From positions 48,332 through 112,331 of the forward strand of contig CAJNDS010002075.1 in assembly GCA_905221605.1 (NCBI GenBank): 64,000 nucleotides of DNA, read 5' to 3'. The notes below the pieces were generated by a model that made no database searches, was not told where the DNA came from, and worked only from the letters and a program-made list of their open reading frames with translations. Position numbers and translations under genes: made by a program. Every line of letters begins with the position of its first letter. Positions within the stretch are counted from its first letter, which is position 1. This DNA comes from Symbiodinium natans (lineage: Eukaryota; Sar; Dinophyceae; Suessiales; Symbiodiniaceae). Shown piece after piece: positions 53,912 to 64,000 of the stretch.

Positions 53912-56592
53912 TAAATAGGGTCTATTTGGAAGCTGGGACTCGGGTTTTCTTATAGCCATACACGTTTCCACGAGGGTACGCTGCTGTCACGTCAGTCGTA
54001 CTATGGAGGCCTCAGGAACAAGAACCAGGTAGTTCCTCTTTTCTCTTCTCTTTTTCTCCTCAATCCTAAAGTCGAAGGCTCTCGTGAGGAGAAGAGAAGG
54101 GAGAGAAGGAGGGAAAGATAAGAGGAACACGATTTTCATGGGAAGAGCCAAGAAAAGAATAGAAGAGAGATAAAACAAGGCGCAAAGAAGATGGTACTCT
54201 TCTTTATCTATCCTCTCTCCCTTATCTCTCCGTTCCCTCTGTCTTTTCGAAATGAGAAAAACAAAAAGAAAGATGAAAAGAAGAAGGGTTAGGAAAAGAG
54301 CCGAAGAGATAGGCCGAAAAGAGGGGTATGGTGAAGTACGGCAAAGGTCCACGCACAAGGAGTCACCTTCTGCTTACCCTTCCACTGCTTGATTTTACAA
54401 GCTCCTTTCTTGTGTTTTATCAGTTAAAATTAAAAGGAAACAGAAGGAGAGAAGGGAAAGGGAAGTGAGAGAGGAGAGACAACAAGGAGGCCATTTTAAT
54501 TTCCTGTGAGTTATCAAAAGGAATGCAATATTATGGGAAGAGCAATGGAAAAAAAGAGTGGAAGAGAAATTAAGACAGGAGAGGGAGGTGCAAAAATAAG
54601 GCAAAGAGAAGATGGTGCCGTTTTCATCTCACCTCTCGTTCTTATCTTCCTCTTCTCTGGTTCTTTTCCCTGTGAAATAAAAAAACAAAAGGAAGGACAA
54701 TGAACATATAAAGGAACCCGTTTTCGTTTTCCGTTTGGGCACAAGGAAAAAAACAGAGGCGATAGGGCGAGAGGAGGGGTTTGCTGAAGCATGGGGAGGG
54801 TGTACGGGCAAGGGGCCAACTCCGCCCACTTCCCCCATCCATTGAAAGAGGAAAAGGAACAGGGCCTCCATTCCCCTCTTATTCTTCCTTTCTTGCGTTT
54901 TTGTCGTTTAGAAGGGAAAAGGAGAAGAGGAGGGAGAGAGAAGGAGAGAGGAGACATAAAAAGGGTTGCATTTTTAATGGGAAAAGCAAAGAAAAGACCA
55001 GAAGAGAGATGATGGGAGAAGAGGGGGAGACAAAACAAGGCGCACAGAAAATGGGCAGATAAGAAGAGAGGAAAGGGAATGACCAAGTACAATGAGGAGT
55101 TCTTCAATTTCCCTCCCTATCTCTTATGTTACTTTTCCTTCTTGTGGGGTGTCCCTTTTTCTCTTGAAGATGCAGAAAACGATTGAAAAGGACACCCGTT
55201 CCATCGCCCATATGTAGGGAAAAAGAGAGAGAATCATGAGCATCAGCTGGGCTTGCTGCCAATCCAACATGGGCGTCCCTTTTAATCGCATTCTGTGTCC
55301 TTTTTTCTCGCTTGAAGATGCAGAAAACGATCCAAAAGCACATCTGTTGGAGGAAGAGAGAAGGAGAGAGGAGAGATACCAAGGATTGCATATTTAATGG
55401 GAAGAGCAAGGAAGAGAATAGAAGACAGATGAATAGAGAAGATGGCGCTCTTCTTTATCTATTCTCTCTCCCTTGTTTCTCCCTTCCCTCTTTCTTTTCG
55501 AAATGAGAAAAACAAAAAGGAAGAACTATGAGAAGGAGAAGAGTAAGGAAAGGAACAGAAGAGATAGGCCGAGAGGATGAATATGATGGAGTATTATGGA
55601 AAGGCTCACGCGCAAGGAGTCACCCTCTGCTTACCTTTTCACTGCTTTATCATATGAGTTCCTTGCTTGTGTTTTATCAGTTAAAAGGAAGCGGAAGAAG
55701 AGAAGGGAAAGGGAAGTGAGAGAGGAAAGATAACAAGGATGCTATGTTTCCCGAAGCGTGCTGCAAGGAATAGAAGAGACAGGAAGCAAGGAGACGGAAT
55801 CACAAAATAAGGCGCAAAGCTGTACATATCATCTCTCCCTTGTCTCTCCCTATTCCCTTTCGAACTAGAAAAAACCATTCTTGCTTTTCACAGATAGGTT
55901 CCCTCTCTCCTCTTCAGGAAATCCCCTTTCCCTTATGTTGCTTTTTGAAGCGAATAAGAAAAATAGCAGATAAGAAGAGAGGAAAGGGTCAATTTCCCTC
56001 CCTATCTCTTATGTTGCTTTTCCTTCTTGTGGGGTGTCCCTGTTTCTCTTGAAGATGCAGAAAACGATTGAAAAGGACACCCGTTCCATCGCCCATGTGT
56101 AGGGAAAGAGAGAGAATCATGAGCATCAGCTGGGCTTGCTGCCAATCCAACATGGGCGTCCCTTTTAATCGCAGTCTGTGTCCTTTTTTCTCGCTTGAAG
56201 ATGCAGAAAACGATCCAAAAGCACATCTGTTGGAGGAAGAGAGAAGGAGAGAGGAGAGATACCAAGGATTGCATATTTAATGGGAAGAGCAAGGAAGAGA
56301 ATAGAAGACAGATGAATAGAGAAGAGGGAGAGACAAAACAAGGCGCAGAGAAGATGGCACTCTTCTTTATCTATTCTCTCTCCCTTGTTTCTCCCTTCCC
56401 TCTTTCTTTTCGAAATGAGAAAAACAAAAAGGAAGAACTATGAGAAGGAGAAGAGTAAGGAAAGGAACAGAAGAGATAGGCCGAGAGGATGAATATGATG
56501 GAGTATTATGGAAAGGCTCACGCGCAAGGAGTCACCCTCCGCTTACCTTTCCACTGCTTTATCATATGAGTTCCTTTCTTGTGTTTTATCAG
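53912..56592. repeat. Purine/pyrimidine-rich block with internal duplications
   Basis: Strong GA/CT strand asymmetry. Three related segments end in TTGTGTTTTATCAG at about 54422, 55680 and 56592. The second and third are nearly identical over about 500 bases (55130-55680 against 56030-56592) and differ by an insertion near 56325-56352. Open frames rich in Lys/Arg/Glu or Phe/Leu/Ser reflect composition. No gene is seen. Confidence 0.8.
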
Positions 56593-57310
56593 CCAGGGCT
56601 TGCGAACTCTTTGGAGCAAAAACTGGGCCCCAAAGGGAGGGCTTGCGATGTCACTCTTTGGAGCAATCTTAGACCAGCTTGCGATGTCACTCTTTGGAGC
56701 AAAAATTGAACCCAAAATCTTAGGGACCAGGGCTTGGAGCAAAAACTGGGCCCCAAATCTTAGGGACCAGGGCTTGCGACTCTGGGCCCAAAATCTTAGG
56801 GAGCAACTCTTTGGAGCAACTGGGCCCCAAATCTTAGGGACCAGGGCTTGCGATGTCACTCTTTGGAGCAAAAATTGAACCCAAAATCTTAGGGACCAGG
56901 ACTTGCGATGTCACTCTTTGGAGCAAAAACTGGGCCCCCAATCTTAGGGACCAGAGCTTGCGATGTCACTCTTTGGAGCAAAAATTGAACCCAAAATCTT
57001 CGGGACCAGGGCTTGCGATTTGACTCTTCGGAGCAAAAACTGGGCCCCAAATCTTAGGGACCAGGGCTTGCGATGTTGGAGCAAAGATTGAACCCAAAAT
57101 CTTAGGGACCAGGGCTTGCGATTTGACTCTTTGGAGCAAAAACTGGGCCCCAAATAATAGGGACCAGGGCTTGCGATGTTACTCTTTGGGGCAAGAAATG
57201 AGCCCAAAATCTTAGGGGCCAGGGCTTGCGATGTTACTCTTTGGGGCAAGAAATGAGCTCAAAATCTTAGGGACCAGGGCTTGCGATGTCACTTTTTGGA
57301 GCAAAAACTG
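56593..57310. repeat. About 60-bp tandem repeat
   Basis: About 12 units built from GGGACCAGGGCTTGCGATG, TCACTCTTTGGAGCAAAAA and (C/A)TGGGCCCCAAATCTTA or TTGAACCCAAAATCTTA alternatives. Confidence 0.95.
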
Positions 57311-57672
57311 TGCCCTAGTATTGGGGGGAGGAGGGCTCGTGATTTAGTATTGGGAGGAGGCCCGGGCTCGTGAATTAGGGGGGGGAGGCCCGGCTCGTGA
57401 TTTAGTATTGCGGGAGGCCCGGGCTCGTGATTTAGTATTGGGGGGAGGCCCGGGCTCGTGATTTAGTATTGGGGGGAGGCCCGGCCTCGTAATTTGGAGG
57501 CCCGGGCTCGTGATTTAGCCCGGGCTCGTGATTTAGTATTGGGGGGAGGCCCGGGCTCGTGATTTAGTATTGCGGGAAGGCCCGGGCTCGTAATTTAGTA
57601 TTGGGGGAGGCCCGGGCTCGTGATTTAGTATTGGGGGGAGGCCCGGGCTCGTGGTTTAGTATTGGGGGGAGG
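57311..57672. repeat. About 31-bp tandem repeat
   Basis: About ten units of GGGGGGAGGCCCGGGCTCGT followed by GATTTAGTATT, with deletions in some. Confidence 0.95.
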
Positions 57673-57674
57673 AG

Positions 57675-58595
57675 GATGCCCCAGCCCCCACCCCCCATTT
57701 GGAAATAAATGAATTACTTGAATTAATTGAAATAATTGAATTAATTCAATTAATTCAATTAATTTGATTTATTTCCAAAGGGGAGGTGGAATTAATTTAA
57801 TTAATTGAATTAATTCAATTATTTCAATTAATTCAAGTAATTCATTTATTTCCAAATGGGGGGGATTCCCCAGCCCCCACCCCCCCCCTTTGGAAATAAA
57901 TGAATTAATTCAATTAATTGAATTAATTGAATTAATTGAATTAATTCAATTAATTCAATTAATTCATTTATTTCCAAAGGGGAGGTGGAATTAATTGAAT
58001 TAATTGAATTAATTCAATTATTTCAATTAATTCAAGTAATTCATTTATTTCCAAATGGGGGGGATTCCCCAGCCCCCACCCCCCCCCCCCTTTGGAAATA
58101 AATCAATTAATTGAATGAATTGAATTAATTGAATTAATTGAATTAATTGAATTAATTGAATTAATTCAATTAATTCAATTAATTCATTTATTTCCAAAGG
58201 GGAGGTGGAATTAATTGAATTAATTGAATTAATTCAATTATTTCAATTAATTCAATTAATTCAATGAATTCATTTATTTCCAAAGGGGGGGGAGGGGTGG
58301 GGGCTGGGGAATCCCCCCATTTGGAAATAATTGAATTAATTGAATTAATTGAATTAATTGAATTAATTGAACTAATTGAATTAATTGAATCAATTCAATT
58401 AATTCAATTAATTCAATTAATTCAATTAATTCCACCCCCCCCCCCTTTGGAAATAAATGAATTAATTGAATTAATTGAATTAATTGAATTAATTCAATTA
58501 ATTCAATTAATTCAATTAATTCATTTATTTCCAAAGGGGGGGGAGGGGTGGGGGCTGGGGAATCACCCCCATTTGGAATGAATAACTATTTGAAC
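57675..58595. repeat. AATTAATTGAATT palindromic array
   Basis: Repeated modules: TTTGGAAATAAATGAATTAA, then (TTGAATTAA)n, then (TTCAATTAA)n, then TTCATTTATTTCCAAA, separated by C-rich GATTCCCCAGCCCCCACCCC or its complement. Each module is nearly self-complementary. Leu-Ile-Glu and Asn-Ser-Ile frames are artefacts. Confidence 0.97.
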
Positions 58596-58599
58596 GACA

Positions 58600-58672
58600 T
58601 GATTTTTTTTTTGTTTTTTATTTTTTTTTTTTTTTTTTTTGTTTTTTTTTTTTTATTTTTTTTTTTTTTTTT
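58600..58672. repeat. Poly-T tract
   Basis: About 65 bases almost entirely T with a few G and A, between the AATT palindromes and the TTGGCC palindromes. Confidence 0.95.
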
Positions 58673-59390
58673 AAACATCGCGGCTCGATTTGAGCCCAAA
58701 TTGTGGCCGGGCAGACTGCGGGCAAAATTGGCCAAATCCGGCTGTCTCGTAGCCATGAGGAAATGGAAGGCTCGATTTGGCAAATTTTGCCGGAGGCCTG
58801 CCCGGCAATTTGGACAAAATCGAGCCCGCGCATTTCTCAGAGGCGTACGACGAGCAAGCCCGATTTGGCCAATTTTGCCCGCAGACTTCCGGGGCAAAAT
58901 TTGGCCAAACCGAGCCGCGATAGTTTAAATAATTTCGGGCCTCCAGAAAGGCGCGGCTCGATTTGGCCAGATTTTGCCGGGCAGTCTGCGGGCAAAATTT
59001 GGCCAAATCGGGCTGCTCGTCGAACGCGATGAGAAATGCGCGGCTCGATTTGGCCAAATTTTGCCGGGAGCCTCCGGGCAAAATTTGGCCAAATCGAGCC
59101 GCGCCTTTCTGAAGGCCCGAAATTTTTAAACTATCGCGGCTCGATTTGGCCAAATTTTGCCGGGCAGCTTCCGGGCAAAATTTGGCCAAATCGGGCTGCC
59201 CTTCGTATGCGATGATGAGAAATGCGTGGCTCGATTTGGCCAAATTTTGCCCGGAGGCTGCCCGGCAAAATTTGGCCAAATCGAGCCGCGATAGTTTAAA
59301 TCATTTCGGGCCTCCAGAAAGGCGCGGCTCGATTTGGCCAAATTTTGCCGGGCAGCCTCCGGGCAAAATTTGGCCAAATCGAGCTGGGGG
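58673..59390. repeat. TTGGCCAAA palindrome array
   Basis: About ten head-to-head copies of GGCTCGATTTGGCCAAATTT or its complement AAATTTGGCCAAATCGAGCC around short GC-rich loops (GGGCAGCCTCCGGG type), joined by GCGATGAGAAATGCG and CGGGCCTCCAGAAAGGC spacers. Confidence 0.97.
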
Positions 59391-60345
59391 GGTGGGGTCT
59401 GGGGAATCCCCCCCATTTGGAAATACATGAATTAATTGAATTAATTGAATTAATTGAATTAATTGAATTAATTGAATTAATTCAATTAATTCAATTAATT
59501 CAATTAATTCAATTAATTCAATTAATTCCACCCCCCCCTTTGGAAATTAATTAATTAATTGAATTAATTGAATTAATTGAATTAATTGAATTAATTCAAT
59601 GAATTCAATTAATTCATTTATTTCCAAAGGGGGGGGAGGGGTGGGGGCTGGGGAATCCCCCCCATTTGGAAATAAATGAATTAATTGAATTAATTGAATT
59701 AATCGAAATAATTCAACTAATTCAATTAATTCAATTAATTCATTTATTTCCAAAGGGAGGTGGAATTAATTGAATTAATTGAAATAATTCAATTATTTCA
59801 ATTAATTCAATTAATTCAATTAATTCATTTATTTCCAAATGGGGGGGATTCCCCAGCCCCCACCCCCCCCCTTTGGAAATAAATGAATTAATTGAATCAA
59901 TTGAATTAATTGAATTAATTGAATTAATTGAATTAATTGAATTTCAATTAATTCAATTAATTCATTTATTTCCAAAGGGGAGGTGGAATTAATTGAATTA
60001 GTTGAATTAATTCAATTATTTCAATTAATTCAATTAATTCAATTAATTCAATTAATTCATTTATTTCCAAAGGGGGGGGAGGGGTGGGGGCTGGGGAATC
60101 CCCCCATTTGGAAATAATTGAATTAATTGAATTAATTGAATTAATTGACTTAATTGAATCAATTCAATTAATTCAATTAATTCAATTAATTCAATTAATT
60201 CCACCCCCCCCTTTGGAAATAAATGAATTAATTGAATTAATTGAATTAATTCAATTAATTCAATTAATTCAATTAATTCATTTATTTCCAAAGGGGGGGG
60301 GGGTGGGGGCTGGGGAATCCCCCCCATTTGGAAATGAATGAACTA
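59391..60345. repeat. AATTAATTGAATT palindromic array, second block
   Basis: Same modules as at 57675, including the GGGGTGGGGGCTGGGGAATC separator near 60080, about 1.78 kb from its counterpart near 58297. Confidence 0.97.
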
Positions 60346-61075
60346 ATTGAACGAAATTATTTAAACTATCGCGGCTCGATTTGGCCAAATTTTGCCGGGC
60401 AGCCTGCGGGCAAAATTTGGCCAAATCGGGCTGCTCTTCGTATGCCATGAGAAATGCGCGGCTCGATGTGGCCAAATTTTGCCCGGAGGCTGCCCGGCAA
60501 AATTTGGCCAAATCGAGCCGCGCATTTCTCAGCGCGTACGACGAGCAGCCCGATTTGGCCAAATTTTGCCCGCAGACTTCCCGGCAAAATTTGGCCAAAC
60601 CGAGCCGCGATAGTTTAAATAATTTCGGGCCTCCAGAAAGGCGCGGCTCGATTTGGCCAGATTTTGCCGGGCAGTCTGCGGGCAAAATTTGGCCAAGTCG
60701 GGCTGCTCGTCGAACGCGATGAGAAATGCGCGGCTCGATTTGGCCAAATTTTGCCGGGCAGCCTCCGGGCAAAATTTGGCCAAATCGAGCCGCGCCTTTC
60801 TGAAGGCCCGAAATTTTTAAACTATCGCGGCTCGATTTGGCCAAATTTTGCCGGGCAGCTTCCGGGCAAAATTTGGCCAAATCGGGCTGCCCTTCGTATG
60901 CGATGATGAGAAATGCGTGGCTCGATTTGGCCAAATTTTGCCCGGAGGCTGCCCGGCAAAATTTGGCCAAATCGAGCCGCGATAGTTTAAATCATTTCGG
61001 GCCTCCAGAAAGGCGCGGCTCGATTTGGCCAAATTTTGCCGGGCAGCCTCCGGGCAAAATTTGGCCAAATCGAGC
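60346..61075. repeat. TTGGCCAAA palindrome array, second block
   Basis: Repeats the 58673-59390 array in the same orientation, with the stretch 60615-61075 nearly identical to 58935-59390. Confidence 0.97.
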
Positions 61076-61745
61076 TGGGGGGGTGGGGTCTGGGGAATCC
61101 CCCCCATTTGGAAAAAATGAATTAATTGAATTAATTGAATTAATTGAATTAATTGAATTAATTCAATTAATTAAATTAATTCAATTAATTCCACCCCCCC
61201 TTTGAAAAAAATGAATTAATTGAATTAATTGAATTAATTGAATTCATTGAATTAATTGAATTAATTGAATTAATTGAATTAATTGAATTAATTCAATTAA
61301 TTCATTTATTTCCAAAGGGGGGGGGAGGGGTGGGGGCTGGGGAATCCCCCCATTTGGAAATAAATGAATTAATTGAATTAATTGAATTACTCGAAATAAT
61401 TCAACTAATTCAATTAATTCATTTATTTCCAAAGGGGAGGTGGAATTAATTGAATTAATTGAATTAATTCCAATTAATTCAATTAATTCAATTAATTCAA
61501 TTAATTCAATTAATTCAATTAATTCAATTAATTCAATTAATTCAATTAATTCAATTAATTCAATTAATTCATTTATTTCCAAAGGGGGGGGTTCAATTAA
61601 TTCAATTAATTCAATTAATTCAATTAATTCAAGTAATTCAATTAATTCAATTAATTCAACTAACTCAATTAATTCCACCCCCCCCCCCTTTGGAAATAAA
61701 TGAATTAATTGAATTAATTGATTAAATTCATTAAATTCCAGGGGG
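61076..61745. repeat. AATTAATTGAATT palindromic array, third block
   Basis: Same modules. Includes the longest uninterrupted run of TTCAATTAA units (about 61470-61570). Confidence 0.95.
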
Positions 61746-61804
61746 AAAGTGGAAATTAAGGAAGTTAATGAATTACATTCTGTCTGTGCAACCCTACAGG
61801 ACCT

Positions 61805-61912
61805 AAAATAGGGTCTATTTGGAACATGGCTCTTGTGAATAAGTATACGTTTTGGGGCCTGTTTTCCTCTTGTAAATACGATTCCCAGCTTCCAAATAGA
61901 CCCTATTTAAGC
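61805..61912. mobile_element. Small element with 19-bp inverted ends
   Basis: AAATAGGGTCTATTTGGAA at the left and TTCCAAATAGACCCTATTT at the right are perfect reverse complements around a core of about 70 bases. A further copy of the end sequence lies at 53914. Confidence 0.7.
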
Positions 61913-62049
61913 TGCACACGGGGGGGGGGGCGAGGCTCGGGGTGGGGGTTGAGGATGGGCTGGGGCCCTCAAGCATGGAACCCTCATGGGCTGTGGATTG
62001 AAGTTCTAGCTGGGGCTTATTTACCGAGCCTTTTCAAAGCAACTAGGGT

Positions 62050-62700
62050 TTAGGATGACCTAAGAGGTTAAGGTACATCCCCCTCATGTCCTTTCAAAAA
62101 AAGTACACAAGGGTCAGGATCAAGATAGGATGGCCCTTAAAGACCTCTGATTCTTGTTCCGAAACATGCTACCACTATTTCGTGAGAATCCCAAACAGGG
62201 TCCCTTCTGATTCTGGGGTATTTACATCTGGGTTGCCCAGAAAGATAGCGTGAAAAAGGGTACACCTTCTTGCTGAAAGGGGCCCCCAAAAAGGGAAGAA
62301 GGGTACTACTTGGCGTCCTAGCAACTCTGCTTTGTACCTAATCCCCTCCCTCTAGTAATTAACCCCCCCCCCCTAAAAGCCCCCTAATATTGAATACCCC
62401 CCCCCCCCCGGCCCCCCATTTGAGTTATATAGTATACTGGGGAATTTCAATATAGGGAGGAGGGGGGGGTGTTTCATATTGGGGGGAGGGGACTAAGCCC
62501 TACTGAAAATTAAGCCCTTCTCCCCACCAAAGCCGCCTAAGTCCTGCCCCAGCCCAATCTCGCCCACCTGGCCGAACGCCAAACCCCTAAAACCCCAACA
62601 CCCGAAGAAACCCTAAAACGGGTTTAGGGCCTAGGGTTTAGGGTCCAGAAATTTCGAAAAGCCGCAAAATCCCAAAACCCTAAAACTGAGTAGCTGCTTA
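62050..62700. other. No gene seen
   Basis: Contains C and G runs (62365-62410, 62460-62470) and a telomere-like patch (62570-62660). Nothing else identified. Confidence 0.4.
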
Positions 62701-62719
62701 AGGGCTTAAGGTGCTAAAC

Positions 62720-62854
62720 TTGGGATGTGTCCCCATTTTCTAACAGTCCTTAATAACTTACTAATTGGGGATTACAATGGGGTGTACGAAAATCCCTATT
62801 GAGAACTGTTACCCTACACCCTAAACCCTGTTAGTAGAAGGGGGAACATCCCAA
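62720..62854. mobile_element. Family 2 (hAT-like) element carrying a telomere-repeat insertion
   Basis: TTGGGATGTGTCCCC start and GGGGGAACATCCCAA end, flanked by TGCTAAAC and TGCTACAT (5 identical bases, then diverged). A short CCCTACACCCTAAACC insert interrupts the right arm and is bordered by CTGTTA on both sides. Confidence 0.75.
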
Positions 62855-62942
62855 TGCTACATCTTCTTCGCAGAAGTCGGACGTTTGATGCCACCGCGGC
62901 TGCGAGAACTTATGAGACCCTGCACTCCCACACTGACAGCGC

Positions 62943-63078
62943 AACCCTAAACCCTAAACCCCAAACCCCAAACCCTAAACCCACACCGCAAACCCTAAAC
63001 CCTCAACCCTAAACCCCAAACCCCAAACCCTAAACCCTAAACCCCACACCCCAAACCCTAAACCCCAAACCCTAAGCC
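62943..63078. repeat. Telomere-like CCCTAAA array
   Basis: About 18 units mixing CCCTAAA, CCCCAAA and CCCACAC variants. Confidence 0.9.
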
Positions 63079-63197
63079 AAGTTGCTGAGATCGCGCCTCA
63101 TGCACCACTCTCTCAGCCGGAGAGTGGGGGTGGCCTGTTGGGGTAGAACATAGCGAAGCCGGAACGGCTGCAAAGCTCGGCCGGCTCCGACAGAGAA

Positions 63198-63415
63198 CCT
63201 ACAACCCTAAACCCTAAACCCTAAATTACTAAACCCTACAACCCTAAATTACTAAACCCTAAATTACTAAACCCTACAACCCTAAACCCTGAACCCTGAA
63301 TTACTAAACCCTACAACCCTACAACCCTACAACCCTACAACCCCACAAGCCACAAGCCACAAGCCACAAGCCACAAGCCACAAGCCACAAGCCACAACCC
63401 TAAACCCCAAGCGTC
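63198..63415. repeat. Compound ACCCTAAATTACTAAACCCT and CCACAAG repeats
   Basis: Telomere-like units alternating with AAATTACT, then CTACAACC units, then about eight CCACAAG heptamers (63349-63400). Confidence 0.9.
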
Positions 63416-63609
63416 TTCGGCAACTTCGTCGTGCCAGAGACTGCTTGCCAAAGTCACACAAAAAACGCACACACGCCTACACGCCTACACGCCTACACGG
63501 CTACATGGTCCCTTAACACGGGCCCTTAGAAAGGCCCGAAACAACCCATCGGCCCATGCATCAGAGCCCCTTTACAGAAGGTAAAAGGACCATCCGCAGG
63601 GTTGAAGCC

Positions 63610-63745
63610 CTCAACCCAGAGCCTTAAACCCTCAACCCGAAACCCCAAAAAACCCTAAACTGCCCTAAACACCCTAACCCTAAACCCTAAACCCTAAACC
63701 CTAAGCCCTAAGCCCTAAGCCCTAACCCCTAAACCCCTAAACGCC
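63610..63745. repeat. Telomere-like CCCTAAA/CCCTAAG array
   Basis: CCCTAAA, CCCTAAG and CCCCTAAA units. Confidence 0.9.
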
Positions 63746-63851
63746 AAGCCCAAAAGAATCACCGGCTCCTTTTCCTCTCGAATCATCAGGCCGCCCTATC
63801 CCCTTGTTGGTTGCCCGGAGTGTCGTTATCAGGAGTATTTCCTCTGGGGCC

Positions 63852-64000
63852 GAGGGTTTAGGGCGGTGTAGGTTCAGGGATTGGGGTTTAGGGTTTAGGG
63901 CGACTAAACCCCAAACCCTCAACCCTAAACCGTAGGGTTTGGGGGTTTGGGTTAGGGCAGGGTTTAGGATGGTAGGTTCAGGGCCTACTTGAAGGTTCAT
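63852..64000. repeat. Telomere-like tract with an orientation switch
   Basis: TTTAGGG-type units (63853-63900), then CCCTAAA-type (63905-63930), then TTTGGGG-type to the window end; a head-to-head switch rather than a simple chromosome end. Confidence 0.85.

Noticed and set aside
53987-55107. Hydrophobic minus-strand open frames (Phe/Leu/Ser rich) as membrane proteins
   Set aside because: They follow directly from CT-rich strand composition and are disrupted between the duplicated copies.
57675-61745. Long open frames with Leu-Ile-Glu, Asn-Ser-Ile or Ala-Lys-Phe-Cys repeats
   Set aside because: They are translations of palindromic satellite DNA, open in several frames and on both strands.
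62943-64000. Chromosome end (true telomere)
   Set aside because: The tracts are short, degenerate and change orientation near 63900, and similar tracts occur throughout the window, so an internal location is more likely.
1-64000. CRISPR array, prokaryotic defence system or operon
   Set aside because: No direct repeats with unique spacers of constant size, no ribosome-binding sites or gene overlaps, and the genes are spliced.

Overview
The window looks like nuclear DNA of a dinoflagellate (alveolate eukaryote). Four lines of evidence support this. (1) A ribosomal protein uS19/RPS15 gene can be assembled from nine small exons, and all eight of its introns are GC-AG with G as the first base of the next exon. 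(2) Four other spliced genes use GC, GA or GT donors with mostly AG|G acceptors, which is typical of dinoflagellates. (3) An 11-base match to the dinoflagellate spliced leader (TTTTGGCTCAA) lies 43 bases upstream of the RPS15 start codon. (4) TTTAGGG/CCCTAAA repeats of plant/alveolate telomere type are scattered through the window. There is no prokaryotic gene organisation, CRISPR array, operon or convincing tRNA/rRNA gene.

Layout. 0-2.5 kb: fragments of a multi-membrane-span protein cut by the left edge. 2.5-9.8 kb: mostly repeats, small inverted-repeat elements and telomere-like tracts. 9.87-11.74 kb: complete RPS15. 12.67-14.62 kb: a gene with a signal peptide encoding a secreted Cys-containing helical protein; its 3' end was not found. 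17.9-22.05 kb: a secreted Cys-rich modular protein gene (WC[YF]VDPCxC modules) whose introns hold telomere-like tracts and inverted-repeat elements, followed directly by an AT-rich island. 22.7-29.9 kb: poorly resolved, with possible exons at 24.4-25.3 kb. 29.92-33.09 kb: an unrecognised gene ending in a C-terminal membrane segment. 33.3-39.3 kb: repeats, a local tandem duplication and weak exon candidates. 39.3-43.03 kb: a homogeneous 314/319-bp tandem satellite. 44.2-45.0 kb: two unusual short-motif clusters. 47.1-50.4 kb (possibly to 50.7): a pentatricopeptide-repeat (PPR) gene with about six PPR units. 53.9-61.9 kb: a gene-free block of purine-rich duplications, tandem repeats and very long AATT-type and TTGGCCAA-type palindromes in a duplicated unit of about 1.7 kb. 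62-64 kb: degenerate telomere-like tracts.

The resolved genes (9.9-14.6, 17.9-22.0, 29.9-33.1 and 47-50.7 kb) all lie on the + strand, as expected for the unidirectional gene arrays of dinoflagellates. They are functionally unrelated: a cytosolic ribosomal protein, two secreted proteins, one membrane protein and a probable organelle RNA-binding protein. Exons were found by eye from conserved residues, reading frame and junction phase. No alignment or transcript evidence was available, so junctions are predictions.
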